The position numbers and the translations under genes were made by a program. Positions 1-13,700 of a stretch of DNA of 64,000 nucleotides are shown here, in pieces. The notes under the pieces were generated by a model. The model was not told where the DNA came from, made no database searches, and saw nothing but the letters and a program-made list of their open reading frames with translations. Every line of letters begins with the position of its first letter. The stretch's first letter is position 1. The DNA comes from Tomocerus qinae. Taxonomy: Eukaryota; Arthropoda; Collembola; Entomobryomorpha; Tomoceridae. The stretch lies in NCBI GenBank assembly GCA_020055645.1, contig CM034548.1, forward strand, positions 1,984,001 to 2,048,000, read 5' to 3'.

Positions 1-1114
1 ATAAGGTGTAAACCGACTGAATTTTACTGAAGGTACATACAATTCCTTTATTTACAACTATATGATGATTGCTTGTTGGGATTACGGAATGATTCAAGTA
101 GTGAACACTTTCTGTTTTAAACTCAGTTACAATTAGATCTCTTTTCCATGAACATGCCCGACGGCACGAGCAGTACTTTGTGCGTGTTTGCCATATCTGG
201 CTCAAATTCGGTGATCAATAACTTTCTCATGGATTATTGCACGGATCAATGATGTATGCAGGATTCAAAGGTGGGTAGATGCAGATGGAAGATTGGTGAG
301 AGACTTTTCAATTCCTACTCGACTGTCGTGTACAGTACACACTTTCAAGGATTTCCATCTCACTCACTCAGCATCTTACAATCATTTGCTGCGAGCAGCA
401 TAAACTCCTTTCTACTCCTATTTACTGTCTCAAAATACTGCACAGCTCGTACACATAATGATATGCCTAATCCGAAGAAACTGTTATGCTGCGCCACTTT
501 TCACTATTCTGATAGTCACCGATTGCAAACACCGGTAAAAGTAAATTGCATTTGCAAAAAAATAATTTGATTGCATCTTAAAGATGTACAATTATATGGA
601 ACTCTATATCTGTAAATCTGTATATGTGCAGATAGAATCCCTCCCTGCCACTGTTCATAGCTATTGACATGACAAGAGTACTATTATAGATGATTTCACT
701 AAAGTGCAAGTGAGTGGGAGGGTAACTACAGCTACTCTGCTAACGAGAATTTGCGGAGATTATAGTATAATATATACCTATATGAATGGGATGGCGGCGG
801 GCGGGAGTGCCAGTATAAAAGATCAACTGAAATTCGTCAACACACTTTCATCGGTGCACTCTCCTGCTTCATTCCAGAAAATAACTCTCCACGACTTTTT
901 TGTTTTATTTATGTTGTATACATTTTTTGCCATTTTTAAGGCTTAACTGCAGAGTGAAAAACATGACAGTTTACTTCACTTTCAACGTCCTCAATTTCCA
1001 CCTTTTTGTACAGTATTATGTAATGTTGTCACACTTGAAAAACAAAATGATTTCTATTATGTCAAACGATATTTACTTAAATCGCTATTCTTGGAATTCA
1101 CATTTGTCTACGAT

Positions 1115-1292
1115 CAGTACCGTATTTAGAAATCGATTTCGGAGGGTGCAATGATATCATAGGGCAATATATATTAGGCAAAATCGCGCGAAGCGCTAAA
1201 TGTTTTGGTATTTTGAGAAAAAATTTCCCTTTTTCTTGGATTTCGGGGGGGGGGGGCATTTGCCCCCAATGCCCCCCCCTCAATACGGTCTG
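1115..1292. mobile_element. Eroded hAT-like MITE with G/C runs
   Basis: The left end CAGTACCGTATTTAG and the inverted right end CAGACCGTATTGAG pair with one gap and one mismatch. Inside are AAAATCGCGCGAAGCGC, T-runs and a palindromic block of 12 or so G's followed by C-runs around ATTTGC. No clear 8-bp target duplication remains. The start with CAG and the size suggest a non-autonomous hAT derivative. Confidence 0.45.
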
Positions 1293-4200
1293 TTCATACC
1301 TATTTGTACATGCCTCCCTACATTACTCGAATAAAGAATAGAACTGAACTTCAAACGCGTTTGATTTGGCTTATTTCTATCCCAAATATTATTGTCAATA
1401 ATATACCAAAGACTTAATTAATGTCTTTTTTGTCGGAAAACTAGAGTTGCAATCCTGTATTATGGATGAAGGGGTAGCAGGCGTTGTAAGGATATATTGT
1501 CTCTCTGCCTGTATGCATATGCTCCATCCCTCGTAACGCAATAACTCAAGAACGGTTTCATTTTTATAACTGTTTTTGGATCTACGACTACAATTGTAAT
1601 TGAAACTATCTGTACATATGTTAATTAAAATAGATAAACCTGTGAAAGGAAGAGTATGGCAATAAAATTCTTGGCGAGGTGATAAATATATGAAGGAGAT
1701 CATAACAGTTGCATAGAATAACTTTCCTAAGTCTGGAGCTATGTCTACATGGTCTTATGGTATTTGACAAACTATTTTTAGGACAAAGGAAATGCAATTG
1801 CAGTGCCAGATATTTTACAGAGGATGTTAAAATTTAGAGACATCTTCACTTCATCCTCGCTTATTTCATTACACAAGTCTCTTTGAAACACGATCATGAG
1901 TTTTTTGAAAGCATATTTTCCTGTTAATGGGAATCGATGTACGGGATGGAAGGGAGCAGGTTAATAGCTTTGTATTAATTAGAAAATCAAAACAATTTTT
2001 AAAAGTTTCCACTTTTTAAAGATGCTAATATGGCTCGCTGCCAAAAATGTCTTGGAGGAAGGTGTACAAAACATGTGTGATATTTATGTAGTTTGTGCAA
2101 TTTGCAAAAATGTCTCTTCTTAGATTTTGGTTTGAGGAGAGGGTCCTGCTGCCCCCTTAGCTACCAAGTTACATTTCATGGGTACGGAGTTCGTATTATG
2201 ATGTCCTCGGCTACAAAACGCTGATTGGTGTGATAACTTAAATGTTATGAGGATTGTGATCGCACTGTAAATGAAAATACGCTTCAGTTTTTATATTTCC
2301 GTCGTCTCTTATCGCTTGCATGGTTAAATCACCTCAGCATGCCTATGCACTAAAATCTCGTTCTTGTGTGCCCAGAGGATGGGATTCCATTGCTCTCCAC
2401 GACGACATTTATTTATTTGATCGCAGAGGAGACATAAATAAATATTTTCTCGCACTCACCCGCTCTCACTTGACGTAAGTGCAAGTAGTCTTTAAATTCG
2501 ACTGAACTGCTCACTCAGCCAGCAACATTTGTTTAAGACGCATCACGGGAAAGGAACAAATAGGATAATTCGACTTAGCAAAGATCGTCTAGCCAGAAGC
2601 CATTGTTGCAAATTGAGTTCTCAAGTGGAGTTTGTGTGTCGTTATGTCGCAAGGAAGAAGGAGCGGACAGACTTATGAGTTGGGAGAAAGACGAGCCAAT
2701 AATATTGAGAGATCTCAGACTCTTGTGTAATACAATATCAAATACACTCATACACTAAACAAATGGCTTTTGCTGTACACGCATTTTCTTATTTGGCGTC
2801 ACTTGCCTTGAATTGCACACACACAAACTGCAACATACGTTAGGTGATCACAAAACAGATCCGAATTACATTTTTCTTTCCCACGACCAAATGCCTAAAA
2901 ATATTTACGAAAGTCAAGTTGGGAATGAGTGATGGCATGAGATATTACAGTGAAGGAATCAATGAGTCAACATTCTACAATGGCATAGTGTAATTATTGG
3001 TGCAGTGGTTGTAGACTATTGTTATCGTCCCATCAGAACCCAATGTGACCAAAGCTAGACCATCGCTCACTAAAAAGAATTTTCTGCGAGGATTAGTTTC
3101 AATTTAACACAAAATCTTTCCGGGTCTAAAGGGTAATACGTGACTTAAAGATGCAAGAGCTGGTGCCAGCTCTGCTGGACTGGAAGTTCCAAGGTGGTCT
3201 ATTAGGTAGGTACCCAATGTAAATCATGAAATACTTAATAATTCTTTTTTCTTGCTACGTCTTGAGTTTCGTTACAGATTCTAGCCGTTACATCGCATGT
3301 TGTTGTATGCAGTACAGAGTGTAGCAAACTGTATAGCCAGACAGATCCACTACTACTCTGACAAGCCATATGTGTATTCATAAATGAAGTATCAATTACA
3401 TCCGGTATCTGCACAGAAGACAAGTGCATACACATGAGATAAATGTGGGATGCACGACATGCCTTCTTATATAAATGAAACTATATCTAGGTACTGGACA
3501 TTTGCATATCGCATGATGCTGAAATGTAAATCTTGCCTGACTATTTTGCCATTCATTGTACAGAGTAGTGCAGTATGTGACCCCCAAACCCTATTTCACT
3601 TTTCAAAAGATCTGCATGCACATCATCTTCAACTTGCACCAACATCTTCCATATAGTGAGTACAAGATAAGATAAGCATGCATACAAGCAACTCTCCATT
3701 GTTACTTTTGTGTTGGTATCCGTCTTGTTGAGTGATGGCTAGAAAGACATTAGTATGGTTATTGAGCACTGAGTGAGACATGGCAGTAGAATCAGAGTTA
3801 ATGTATTAATTCATCACATAATAGAGCAAAATTGAGATAAGGATGCATTTATAGATTCGGACACTCCGACCCTCTCATCTTCACTTGAGACATCAATCCG
3901 CCAGCGGCAACGACCAATCTAAACAGTATGAGTCAGGGACTGAAGAATCCTGTAATGGCTCTTCCTCAACGACATGACAGCAGAGATTAGAGATCATTGT
4001 GCAGGCAGATTGATGATGTGCAAGTACCTATGTATAAGTTATTGTTACTCACAGCGTCTAAGAATTGCAAAGAAAAGAGAAAACGGATGCATTGTAATTC
4101 ATGTAGGTCCAGCATCTCAAATGCAAGATTGTGTACTCGGTGGAGGAGCGAAGGAACTTGTGTTTTCTGTGTCACTCTTCATTAATTTCTTGGGGCATTT

Positions 4201-5355
4201 GCTTCCTTGCCCAGATTAGCAGGAGGGAAGTACATTGGCAACCGTCTGTCGTTGCTTTGTTCAAAAATGAATTCCATCCATCCTCATTCTATTTCTATTT
4301 AAAGAGACAAATAATAATACGTGAGACGCTAAAGTGCATGCATAATCGCGACTGCTCTGTCTCTACGCCCATTCATTCAATTACAAATGCATGTTTACCT
4401 AACAAAGAACTCAGATAATTGTCGATAATGCCACAAAGCCACTGATGTAAAAATACGTCAGGGAGCCACTAAGAACCTAAATCCTAATCACGAAGACATT
4501 ACACCTGCTTGTTACAAATACGGGAAGCATTTCTGACATTGCTCGACTCTGTGGACTAGGAATGATCTCATGTGGCTGGTTGGTGCAGTGCATAGTTATG
4601 ATGTCATGTTTGCTAGTGACACATCTGTACATCCTAATTTACCTATCATCTGCATTAGACTTGGTTTGTTTGACGGACGCTCGTCTGGAGAAGAGCCAGC
4701 CCGTGCACACGGTTCCCATTTCTCAAACTACAATTGCTTGATACTGTCACTGAAATAAGGAGGTAGGCCTTTACAATTACTCGTACGCTCGGCAGACTAA
4801 GTTCTATTTATTTCAATATCCCCACTTATCTTTACTCTTCCTTGACTACTTGGCGAGTTCAAAGTTTCATTTGCTACCACAGACATGCACCTCTTCATTA
4901 ACCCATTCGTGGATGGCAAAATGCACGGAAGCAACTAAATACGTGCTCCTCACTCCAAGTACTCCAAACATTCGCACCAAGTCAAATACGAAAACGTAGC
5001 TTTGGCGTTAGCATTTGGTGATGCAGGTGACAATCATTTTTGTCATAATTTCGGACAGTTGTACGAGAAATTTACTTTTCTAGCAATATTTCAACCAGAG
5101 CATTTATAGAGTTCATAGACCTTCGCATTAAAATTCTTTGGGCAATAATTACAAATTACAAGTAATAAATACTACCTGCTTTATTTTATGTAGCTTAGGT
5201 ACAAATGTCCATTGGCATACTCTTTATGTAAATCGATTCTATATACTCGACTGTATTACAGAGTTGCCCAGATTGTTACAAAAGTATATTCTGAGAGATG
5301 CTTTACCAATAGGATGTTAGGTATCAAATGTCAGTACTAGGTAGAACATGGTACA

Positions 5356-5379
5356 CCCTGTATACTCTTGTATACAGGG
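5356..5379. repeat. Small perfect hairpin, 10-bp stem, 4-base loop
   Basis: CCCTGTATAC, loop TCTT, GTATACAGGG. It stands alone in non-coding DNA, with no promoter or gene end next to it. Confidence 0.7.
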
Positions 5380-5743
5380 AGGCTGCCTTGTTGTACAGCT
5401 ATGCTGGGTGGTATTAAGTGATAGGTATATAGGTACCTTGAAACTTGAGTTGGTGTCCCTCCCGTATAGCATTACAACAACCGAGTGATATTCAATCTCA
5501 TAGTTAATTTGGAAACTTGGCACAAAGGAATTAAGTAACTGCAAGTTAACATGCAATTGCAACTTCTATCCACAAGTAAATGAAGCAACAGCAAGAACGG
5601 TTCATTGCTCATCACCAGAAGTACCAAGTCCCCGTGTGAGTGAGCCAATCAGACAGGGCAAGACTTGAGCCAACATTTGTTTTCTTGGTTTTGCTATCAT
5701 TTCGACAAGGTGGATTCCAGTCTTGTGTACTCCGCGCACTGTC

Positions 5744-5866
5744 ATGTCATCACCAGAATCTTCTGATGAGCTGCAGGAGGAAACTCTGATGCCATTTGCA
5801 CTCTCAGCCCTAGAACTGGATTCTTCTGATTTAAAACTCCACGAGGTTATTATTCCTCACAAATAA
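5744..5866 (+). CDS. Short acidic open frame of 40 codons, possible first exon
   Basis: Reads MSSPESSDELQEETLMPF and ends EVIIPHK before TAA. It is acidic, Ser/Glu/Leu-rich and has a balanced codon mix, unlike the surrounding AT-rich DNA. A CCAATCAG box (about 5646-5653) lies roughly 90 bases upstream. A GAG/gttatt donor could end it early. No following exon was found and no family is recognised, so it may be chance. Confidence 0.15.
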   Translation: MSSPESSDELQEETLMPFALSALELDSSDLKLHEVIIPHK

Positions 5867-7186
5867 ACTTGCTAATAAATTCCGAGCCCAGCGACGTCGG
5901 GCCTAAAGGCAAGACGAGCTCTCATATATCCCACTCACTCATAGCCAGACATATGCTTGCAATTATAAACTCGTTGGTGTGGCACTTAGCAGAATACTTA
6001 CTTTGTTTTATTGAACCACATTCGCTCGAATAAAAGTGAACACCTCTATTCCAGCGCTTCAGACTTATATACAGTTTCCAATCCAATTGAACTACCTAAT
6101 TCTACAAAAATCCTCTCTGGTTGTCGAGTCGTGAATTAGTTGCTGCGGAATTCCATCTCAATCTCTCCACCGACAGTAATTTGACTAATCACGAATAGAT
6201 TTGAACACCAAATTTCTACACTTTGCTATTCGCCTCTTCAACACTCTTTCCTATCTAAGCCTAAACTTTTCAAATTGTTTCAAGTTAATATTTCAACGAT
6301 TTGCCCAACTTTTGATTTGCGAGTATTAAACTATTTACATGAAAAAAGATGGTAACTGCACATAAACCACTTTTACATACAAAATGCATTGACGTTTCTC
6401 TCTCATGCAGCAATGTCAGCTACATGATTTTCCCCAATTAAATGAACAACTACCTAGTTAACTGTATTGCAACAGATATCAAAGTTGTCGTTGTCTGCTT
6501 TGTTGCCCAAAGCGACAAAGCCTGTTCGCCATCACATCCACAGCTTTTCACATGTAATAAAAATCAAGTAGTACAAATACAATATTATCTGTAGCAATTA
6601 TTTCAGTACTTACCATATATAGGCAGCAAAGGAGAAGGAAGTTCAACGACGAAGTATTTAAGGTGAAAATATTCCATCCTAGTGCACTATCCAGGTACAT
6701 ACTAAGGCACATAATGCAATTGACAGAACGACGTAACCGCATCATCACCCTTTGTGTCGGAACTGCGAAAACTGGAGTTTATTCAGTAGTCGTGTGGTTT
6801 TGTCAGATTACTTTGGTTTGCCAAGCTAACGAAGGCTCGTACTAAGCTTCAGATTTCTACATTCACTAGATCGTTCCGTAATTTACTCCATTCTTAGGTA
6901 CGCAACAAAATTCTGTTATTTCATTGTCCAAATAAGTACTTGCCGAGTAAGATGAAAAAATGAATATTCGAAAGTTGCATCCCGTTTCCTAGAATGTTCT
7001 CAATATTTTTCAATTACTGAGCAGACCTATTAAGATGAACTTTCAACTGGCGGATTTGTTTTTGGCGTGGTTAACAAATGAAATTTATATTTACGTTTAT
7101 AAGTAAATAGGTTTAGTTAAAAATCAAAAATATTTTTGAAATAAACACACAAATTACTAAAATGATTAACATTAATACATTAGCAA

Positions 7187-7560
7187 TAGAGATGCACCGA
7201 TACATCGGCAGCCTTTGTCTTGCTTTACCGATGCATCGGAATCGGCCAAAATAAATAGCCTGAATCCGCGAAATGTCGATTCTTTTTTTATGATTTTAAA
7301 ATAATTTGTTTAACATTTATTGCTGTTTTGACAAATTTGCTTTTAAATTCATTATTGTTATGGTGTGACCAGTGGTCTTTACATTGTAGTAATATTAATA
7401 CTGTTACAATTTTTAATACTTGTCCACTTGCTGAACAAACTGCAATTAACAGTTTTTTCGTTCTTTTGTTGTAAATCATTGATGAGATGTAGAAATTCGC
7501 TCCAAATTAAATATGCCGATGCTTGTGAATCAGCCAAATTCCGGCATCGGTGCATCTCTA
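7187..7560. mobile_element. Non-autonomous hAT MITE, 374 bp
   Basis: Perfect 15-bp terminal inverted repeats: TAGAGATGCACCGAT at the left and ATCGGTGCATCTCTA at the right. The sub-terminal parts repeat CCGATGCATCGG/CCGGCATCGG and AATCGGCC/AATCAGCC. The flanking 8-mers ATTAGCAA and ATTAAAAT match at 5 of 8 positions, which fits an eroded hAT target duplication. The TAGAGATGCACCGAT end is typical of hAT elements in many animals. The interior is AT-rich with no transposase. Confidence 0.8.
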
Positions 7561-9016
7561 ATTAAAATTACATAACTTGTGGGAGTATATATGAAACACA
7601 GTCGTGCCGCATTTCTAAATATGGATTAAGTATTAAGTAACATATCGACTGAGTTGCACCCACAAGCAAAAATTGAAGATCTAAAATCGTTACATGATTA
7701 CATACAAATACAAACAAGGACCAACATGCCTTTGTAGTTTAGCTGCAACTAATCAAAGATTATCTCGAGAAATACTGAAAAGTTTATACGTTGTAAAATT
7801 TAATTTCTAAATAACAGAAATGAAATCCGCCCTGTCCACTTTGGAGCAAGATTCCGTTAGTGCACATGGAATGGGCAGGTTTTTTACGTTTTACTAGAGC
7901 ATAAATAATGCTGATTGTGGGAAGGGATGAAAGATCCATGATAAATTCCGTAGAGTAATACAGTAATGACCATATGTACACTGTACTTAGTATGTAGACG
8001 AGATAGGCCATACAACAAGGCAGAATTATGTTTGATAGACGTAATGTCATGGTCGTAACACGTAATAGCAAGACCTGCTTCATCTGCAGCCAGCTAACCC
8101 AACAGAAGAATATTATGTAACTAACGATGTGGTTCAGTGTGATGCATTTGGTTACATTTCTTTAATCTACGTTTGTAGTTGGGCTTAAGGGGATTTATCT
8201 GAATCCGTGAACTCATCTTACTCATAGCTTCAAACAATCATAATATAGTGTCCGTATAATCATAATAACTACTATTATTGTGTATCTATCAGTAGAGTTA
8301 TATGCTTTGACCTGCAATGAAGTTTTATCCGCATGAAGAGATGTTTTATTTATCCGCAATTCAATTTATACCCGCCGTAAGGGATGAGCTTGACTAGGAC
8401 TCACCTGTTGGGACACTCCCTTTCGTCACCTGAAGTGATACCTTGCCATAGTTAAAGTCATCAGTGCAGTGAGTAATGTGGCGAGAATGACTCAAAATAG
8501 AAATGTTGGTGTACAAGAATCGGAAGCATTTAACTTCCTTGTCTAAACACAAGGTTTTCATGTCAGACAAATACAGTCAAGTGCAGTAGACACTAAATTC
8601 CATTGCAGTTGGCGGTTTTGGGGAAACCCAACTAGGATGTAGTGATGGGAGAAAATTCAGACGTGGAAATTAGCAACGGGAATAATTATTTCATTGTGAT
8701 ATATTAGGATGCTTGTTTAAGTGGGGTTAAAGTGTAACAATAATTTTGGCAAATGAGAGTTAATATAGATTAACATGTGACGGTCCCTTAGGAGGAATTA
8801 GCAGGTATTATTAGCATCCATCACAATGAGTCAACACGAGTGGGAATAAAGAACTGAGGGAAGAAACTAAAAGTTTGTCGATGAGTGACTGCTGGAGATC
8901 AAGTTATAGTTAGGGATGCCTGACTTCTTTGACAAACAAACTTGTGCTTATCATATCCTCCCATCGCAGAACATTGGGTAGTCTAAATTTCATTATGTTA
9001 ATCCATTGTGTTCAAC
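7561..9016. other. Non-coding stretch
   Basis: Follows the hAT MITE at 7.2 kb. AT-rich, no conserved frame, no recognisable RNA gene. The frames of up to 99 codons show no protein-like composition. Confidence 0.55.
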
Positions 9017-9226
9017 TCAATTATATTTCAAAGGAAATGAGAGAAACTGGCTGGCATCTGCAGCTGAGTTTTCGGGAGTTTGGTAGCCAGCGGAGGAAAT
9101 GAGGAACAGGGAGACAGGTAGGCAGACGACGATGATGAAGACGAGATGTCCTCTCGGTGTGGGCTGAGGCAGACCCGACTTGACAGGACCTCCGAGAACC
9201 TTCTCCGAGATGAGCGGATATTGCAT
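9017..9226 (-). CDS. 69-codon open frame with one predicted membrane segment, unrecognised
   Basis: On the minus strand from ATG at 9226: a polar start (MQYPLISEKV), then GHLVFIIVVCLPVSLFLISS as one hydrophobic segment at about residues 26-46, then a short polar tail and TGA. The stretch is much richer in G+C and in C/G-ending codons than its flanks. The frame is closed upstream near 9304. I see no good GT donor that would make it a first exon, and no known family matches. Confidence 0.2.
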   Translation of the reverse strand: MQYPLISEKVLGGPVKSGLPQPTPRGHLVFIIVVCLPVSLFLISSAGYQTPENSAADASQFLSFPLKYN

Positions 9227-10622
9227 TAACAGCTGAGTGAGACTAATGAGAGTTTGATGGTGTTGCTGCAGACTTGAGATTGTTGAAAGGCAGGACTGTT
9301 AAATCCTACTTGCCATAGTTTAGCTGAATTAAGTGCACCGTTCCATTTTGCAAAGATGTGATGTCCTGCCTGTGAATAAAGTATTTACTTCTTCTGACTC
9401 GTCTAGTCTGCATGACTCTCCCATCCAGGCAGAGACTGTGCAGCGCCTACTTACATATACACCTACCTACAGATCTACTATATAATAATAATATTATACG
9501 AACGACTACTATGAGAGAATGCATGTTCCTACATAATATACATATTCTTATTTGCTATATTATGAGTATGAATGATGAGTGCCCGTTAATGTAGCCGTGT
9601 AGGGAAGACTCCTTTTTACTGAAAATTATCATTAGTACGTGCATCAGTAGTCAGCAGTTGCTAGGCGTGAATGCTTAGGATGCTTATAGCCATCTACTAG
9701 TAAGTAAGTACTACACATGGTTCGTTACGATGTGACGGAGTCGCCCTGGGAAATCTAATTTAAATTACTCGCTTAAATTTAGTTGCAAACTCATCGTAGA
9801 CAAAACAGCAAGAGATGAATTTAGAGTTTAGATTAATTCTCTTTTGTGCAAACTACCTTTATTAGACAACTTACGAAGGGAGGAGGTTTGCCCAGCTAAG
9901 AAGTTAAACCAAACCAATGAAATTATACAAGTCTAACCATCGAATCTGCTCCTGTAAATCTCCTCCACGTCGCTCTCCTCCACATTCCCAGCCACTAATA
10001 TTCATAATAGACCGTAGCTTATACGTGCATAAATAGTGCAATACTTATTTCAGATTGCCCACCTCTGGCCCCTTTGCAAATACCCAATCCCTTGCCCGTT
10101 TTACTCTGGAATGCCTTGCCTCCAGACAAAAAGTATCTAACTCTTTAGTCTTACTAGATTTACAAGGGGCTCCTTCTAACCTTCGAAAACTAACTCCTAA
10201 CCTGACCTCTTATCTATAGTTGCACCCTCCGCAGATTCTTTTGTGATCTCATTCGTTCATATAATAATCAAGTCAAAAAGTAATTCCATATACCCGAATT
10301 TCTTTGAATCTGATTCCTTCTTATACTTTCAATTTATTGGAAATGTTATGCTACTGCAAGCGTATTTATACCCGTCTTCTCAGTCATCCTTGCTAGGGAA
10401 AACGTCATATATTTTTGGCATGTATAACGTCGCAGTATTTAGCTGAATATTTGGAACGTTTAAACTTGCAATTTTTAGGGATACCGGACAGCTCTTTTTG
10501 GCTGCTTAAAATACAATTTTCACCCTTGGTAGACACTTTTATATAGGTAACATTTATTTATATTTGTTCTCTGCATATTTTATTTCAACTGCAGTTATAA
10601 TATTTTAAATATTGAGGAAACA

Positions 10623-10766
10623 ATGCCAGATTTATTAGAGACGGTTTCGGTTTCGGATAAACAAGTGAAAGTCACTACTTTGCTTGGGTATTTTAGTCCA
10701 GGGGCGGAAAAAGTGAAAGCATTATGTGCAGATGGAGAATTTTGTGGACGGAGCATTCTAACCTAA
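10623..10766 (+). CDS. 47-residue open frame, unrecognised
   Basis: Starts MPDLLETVSVSDKQVKV with A at -3 and continues LLGYFSPGAEKVKALC before TAA. The residue mix looks more protein-like than the surroundings, and the frame is open upstream to a possible acceptor (ttcaactgcag/tt, near 10592). It may be a piece of a decayed repeat; the sequence CAGGGGCGGAAAA at about 10700 resembles a hAT-type terminus, but no partner end was found. Confidence 0.15.
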   Translation: MPDLLETVSVSDKQVKVTTLLGYFSPGAEKVKALCADGEFCGRSILT

Positions 10767-13700
10767 AAGAATATTGTAACCTAAGGGACATAAACAAGAC
10801 AGTTCCTTCAAAGTCTCAAGTCCCGAAAAATCCGTCAGCAATTTTCATGCCGTTCATCATGACAGTCCTTGACTTGTCTCTCGGTCGACATAATGGCAGA
10901 CTCACTCAGACGAGTCGCATGAGTGGCAATCGGCAATTCACAAAAATCACAGCTGCCTCTGTGTGTCAGCATGCCTCACATGTTACATGCCCTTGATCTA
11001 ACTCTTAAATCTCGTTAGATGAGCTTCCTCCCATTTCTGCCCCGATTTGTGTCGACCACTCCGGTCCAGTTTCATCTAAAGTTTTCCAGAGCTCTTGGTT
11101 GGCTGGTCTCATACCTCTCGCCTCGGCTGCTTCAGCAGTGCACGTTTTCTTGGTTTCTCCCTTTCCCTTTGGTTGGACTACCAGAAATGGCTGAGTATTT
11201 GATATGTGAATTACGAACAAATTTAAATTGTATGTAAATTCCATCCATGCAATTTATTGGACGAATGAACGCGAAATAAAATTTTTATGCCATATAACAC
11301 TGAGCCGTAACAGTTTATGGGTCATTAGCTGGGTAGGTAATCCAAAGTATCAACACTCGCAAGTATATATGTACCTACATTAATATTAACTTACGTAATT
11401 GCACATTTTCAGAGAGGCAATTTCTTGCCGAGCATACCTTCTATACCTAACTACAACTCAGAGTGCAATTAATCTGGCTATACCCACGTGCATTGTTAGA
11501 CTGCAGAAGAAAATACAATAGGCATCATTTTCCATTAGGTAATATTAGATATACTATTAGAAATACTTTGGGATATAGATGGTGCAATTCCCTTACACCT
11601 GTATGTACAAAGATTAAATCCAAGCCAAGAGATTTCACTCTTCTGGCATTTATTACTTGCCGGAAAGTTATGTGTTTAATAGTAATAGTAAATACGGACG
11701 CACTTAACTATAATGTCCCCAAAAAACGTCCCGTAGGCATTTCAACAGCGATACACTTGCATTGTAGCAGACTCGAGCTTGTTACAGCCAAAAATAAACC
11801 ATATACTAATAAATAGAAGTCGACGGCTATATGCCATGCAATAACTTCCGAGCCACACCAAACTCCATTCAGCTGAAATCTCTTTTTCTCATCTCTGCAA
11901 AACATCTCTCTCGTTAAAAAACAAGAATGCTGAATCTTTGCTACTGACTTGAGTGACTTGTCTTCCTCCTTCTTGCCATGGCACGTTTGGCTGTCTATGC
12001 AATATAAATACAAAGTCTACGCAAATCCAAGTTCACCGTTAGTAATAAAAATAAAAAGCATTCATCGGAACGAATGAATGAGTTGAGTCTGCAGTTCATA
12101 ATAATATTATAAACCTGTAATAGGGACATTGAATAGCGTAATATCATTATCGTAGTCGTTACGTGTAAAGTGGGCACTGCACAGCATTGTAGTCTTGCGT
12201 ATAGTATTATAGGGAAATGAACAATACGTACTACAGCCACAAGCAGGTAAATCTTGTGAATTTGCTGCTTTGAATACATATAAGAGTATTATTTTGTCGT
12301 TAGTAGTATTAACCATCACAAAATAGTTCATTGTTAATGGAAGATGAGAAACGTTACGCAGGAATCGACTAAATGAGAAAATAATAATAATATGGAACAA
12401 GTTCAGCAGAGAGAGAGAGAGAGTCTAGTCTTGAGGAGGAGAAGATAAGTATGGATAAGTATAAAGCAGCCAGAGAATAAATAGGTAACTTTGGGATTAC
12501 TATTTTGCATGTAGTTACTTTATGACAAGCAGCGTCTGAGTAAGTGGAATGAAATGAGATAGGATTGAGTCTACGGAGTAACTTCAAAGCAGGGAAATGT
12601 TAGTTGAGGAGAGCATTTATTTAAGTCCTGTCCGACCGAGTGGACTATTTCTTCCAATCCTGAGACATAAATTTAATCGGCTCATAACCTCTCCCTCTTT
12701 ATAGTCCATTCCAGCCAGGGCAAACTCGAGTAATCTCAAAGTCTTCTTTGGAATGGCAGCTTTAAACTTTTATAATCACATTGCTTATGTGATGCTTATC
12801 TGTCTACTTTCATTTGCATGCCATTATGACTCTCGCTAATACTATGCACAAACTGCCAACCAACTACCTAATATACCAATTCTTAGTAATTACTCACAAT
12901 GCCCGTACAGACAGCGTGGAATCTACTAAATAAATTGGCGAGACACTTTTCCATTTATAGCCAATACTAAACACAAACCTATACCTTACTATATATAAAT
13001 AGGGCCTAATGCTGAAGATGTTTTGCATATCGTTTTGCAAGTTTCCAGACATTTTAAGGATAATATAGCACCATATAAATAATATCAGCATTGCATCCCG
13101 TTAACTATATAAGTGTGAACATACTTATAGGCATGGACCTTGTGTGCAGTGGCAGATAAAATATGTGCCCTCCTCCTCGTCATACATGCAATCAGTCAAG
13201 CAAAGCGAACGAGAAAGAACAATGCTTTGCCGAGAAGCAGCTCAAAGTACAGCACAATTGAAAAATATTTTTACCCAAATTGCTATCTACTTAGTTACTT
13301 CCTTAGCCTACGATTCTATCAAGTGGTCGACTTGAGTTGTAGTATAATGATATATCTGCAACTGAAATCATCGACTGCCAACTAACAGTGTACTTAACAA
13401 TATTCTGAAGTTATATGTAAATTGTTCATCCCCCGTTCAATCGTATAGTGTCATTGTTATAAAGGTTCATCTCCATCATTTTGCATATGGCAGACTCGGA
13501 TGCTGTTGTTGTTTTTGCTCCTGTGACCAGAATACGCTACTTCAGTTCTGTTAGACAAAGTCTCATTGAATATTTTAGTAGTTGCGGCTAGAAAAACAAC
13601 TCTCAATTTTCCGTGCTCAAGGTACTGAAAGTTGGTTATTCAGATGCTGCCATTGCTCTGAAATAACAGTTTTGGATGCCAAATTATTTTAATGAACTTT

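Larger units (their letters stand above)
1..5640. other. Non-coding stretch
   Basis: AT-rich DNA with only short, overlapping frames of random type on both strands. Apart from the hAT-like repeat at 1115-1292 and a small hairpin at 5356, I see no exon, RNA gene or regulatory signal I can support. A CCAATCAG box lies just beyond the end (about 5646). Confidence 0.6.
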
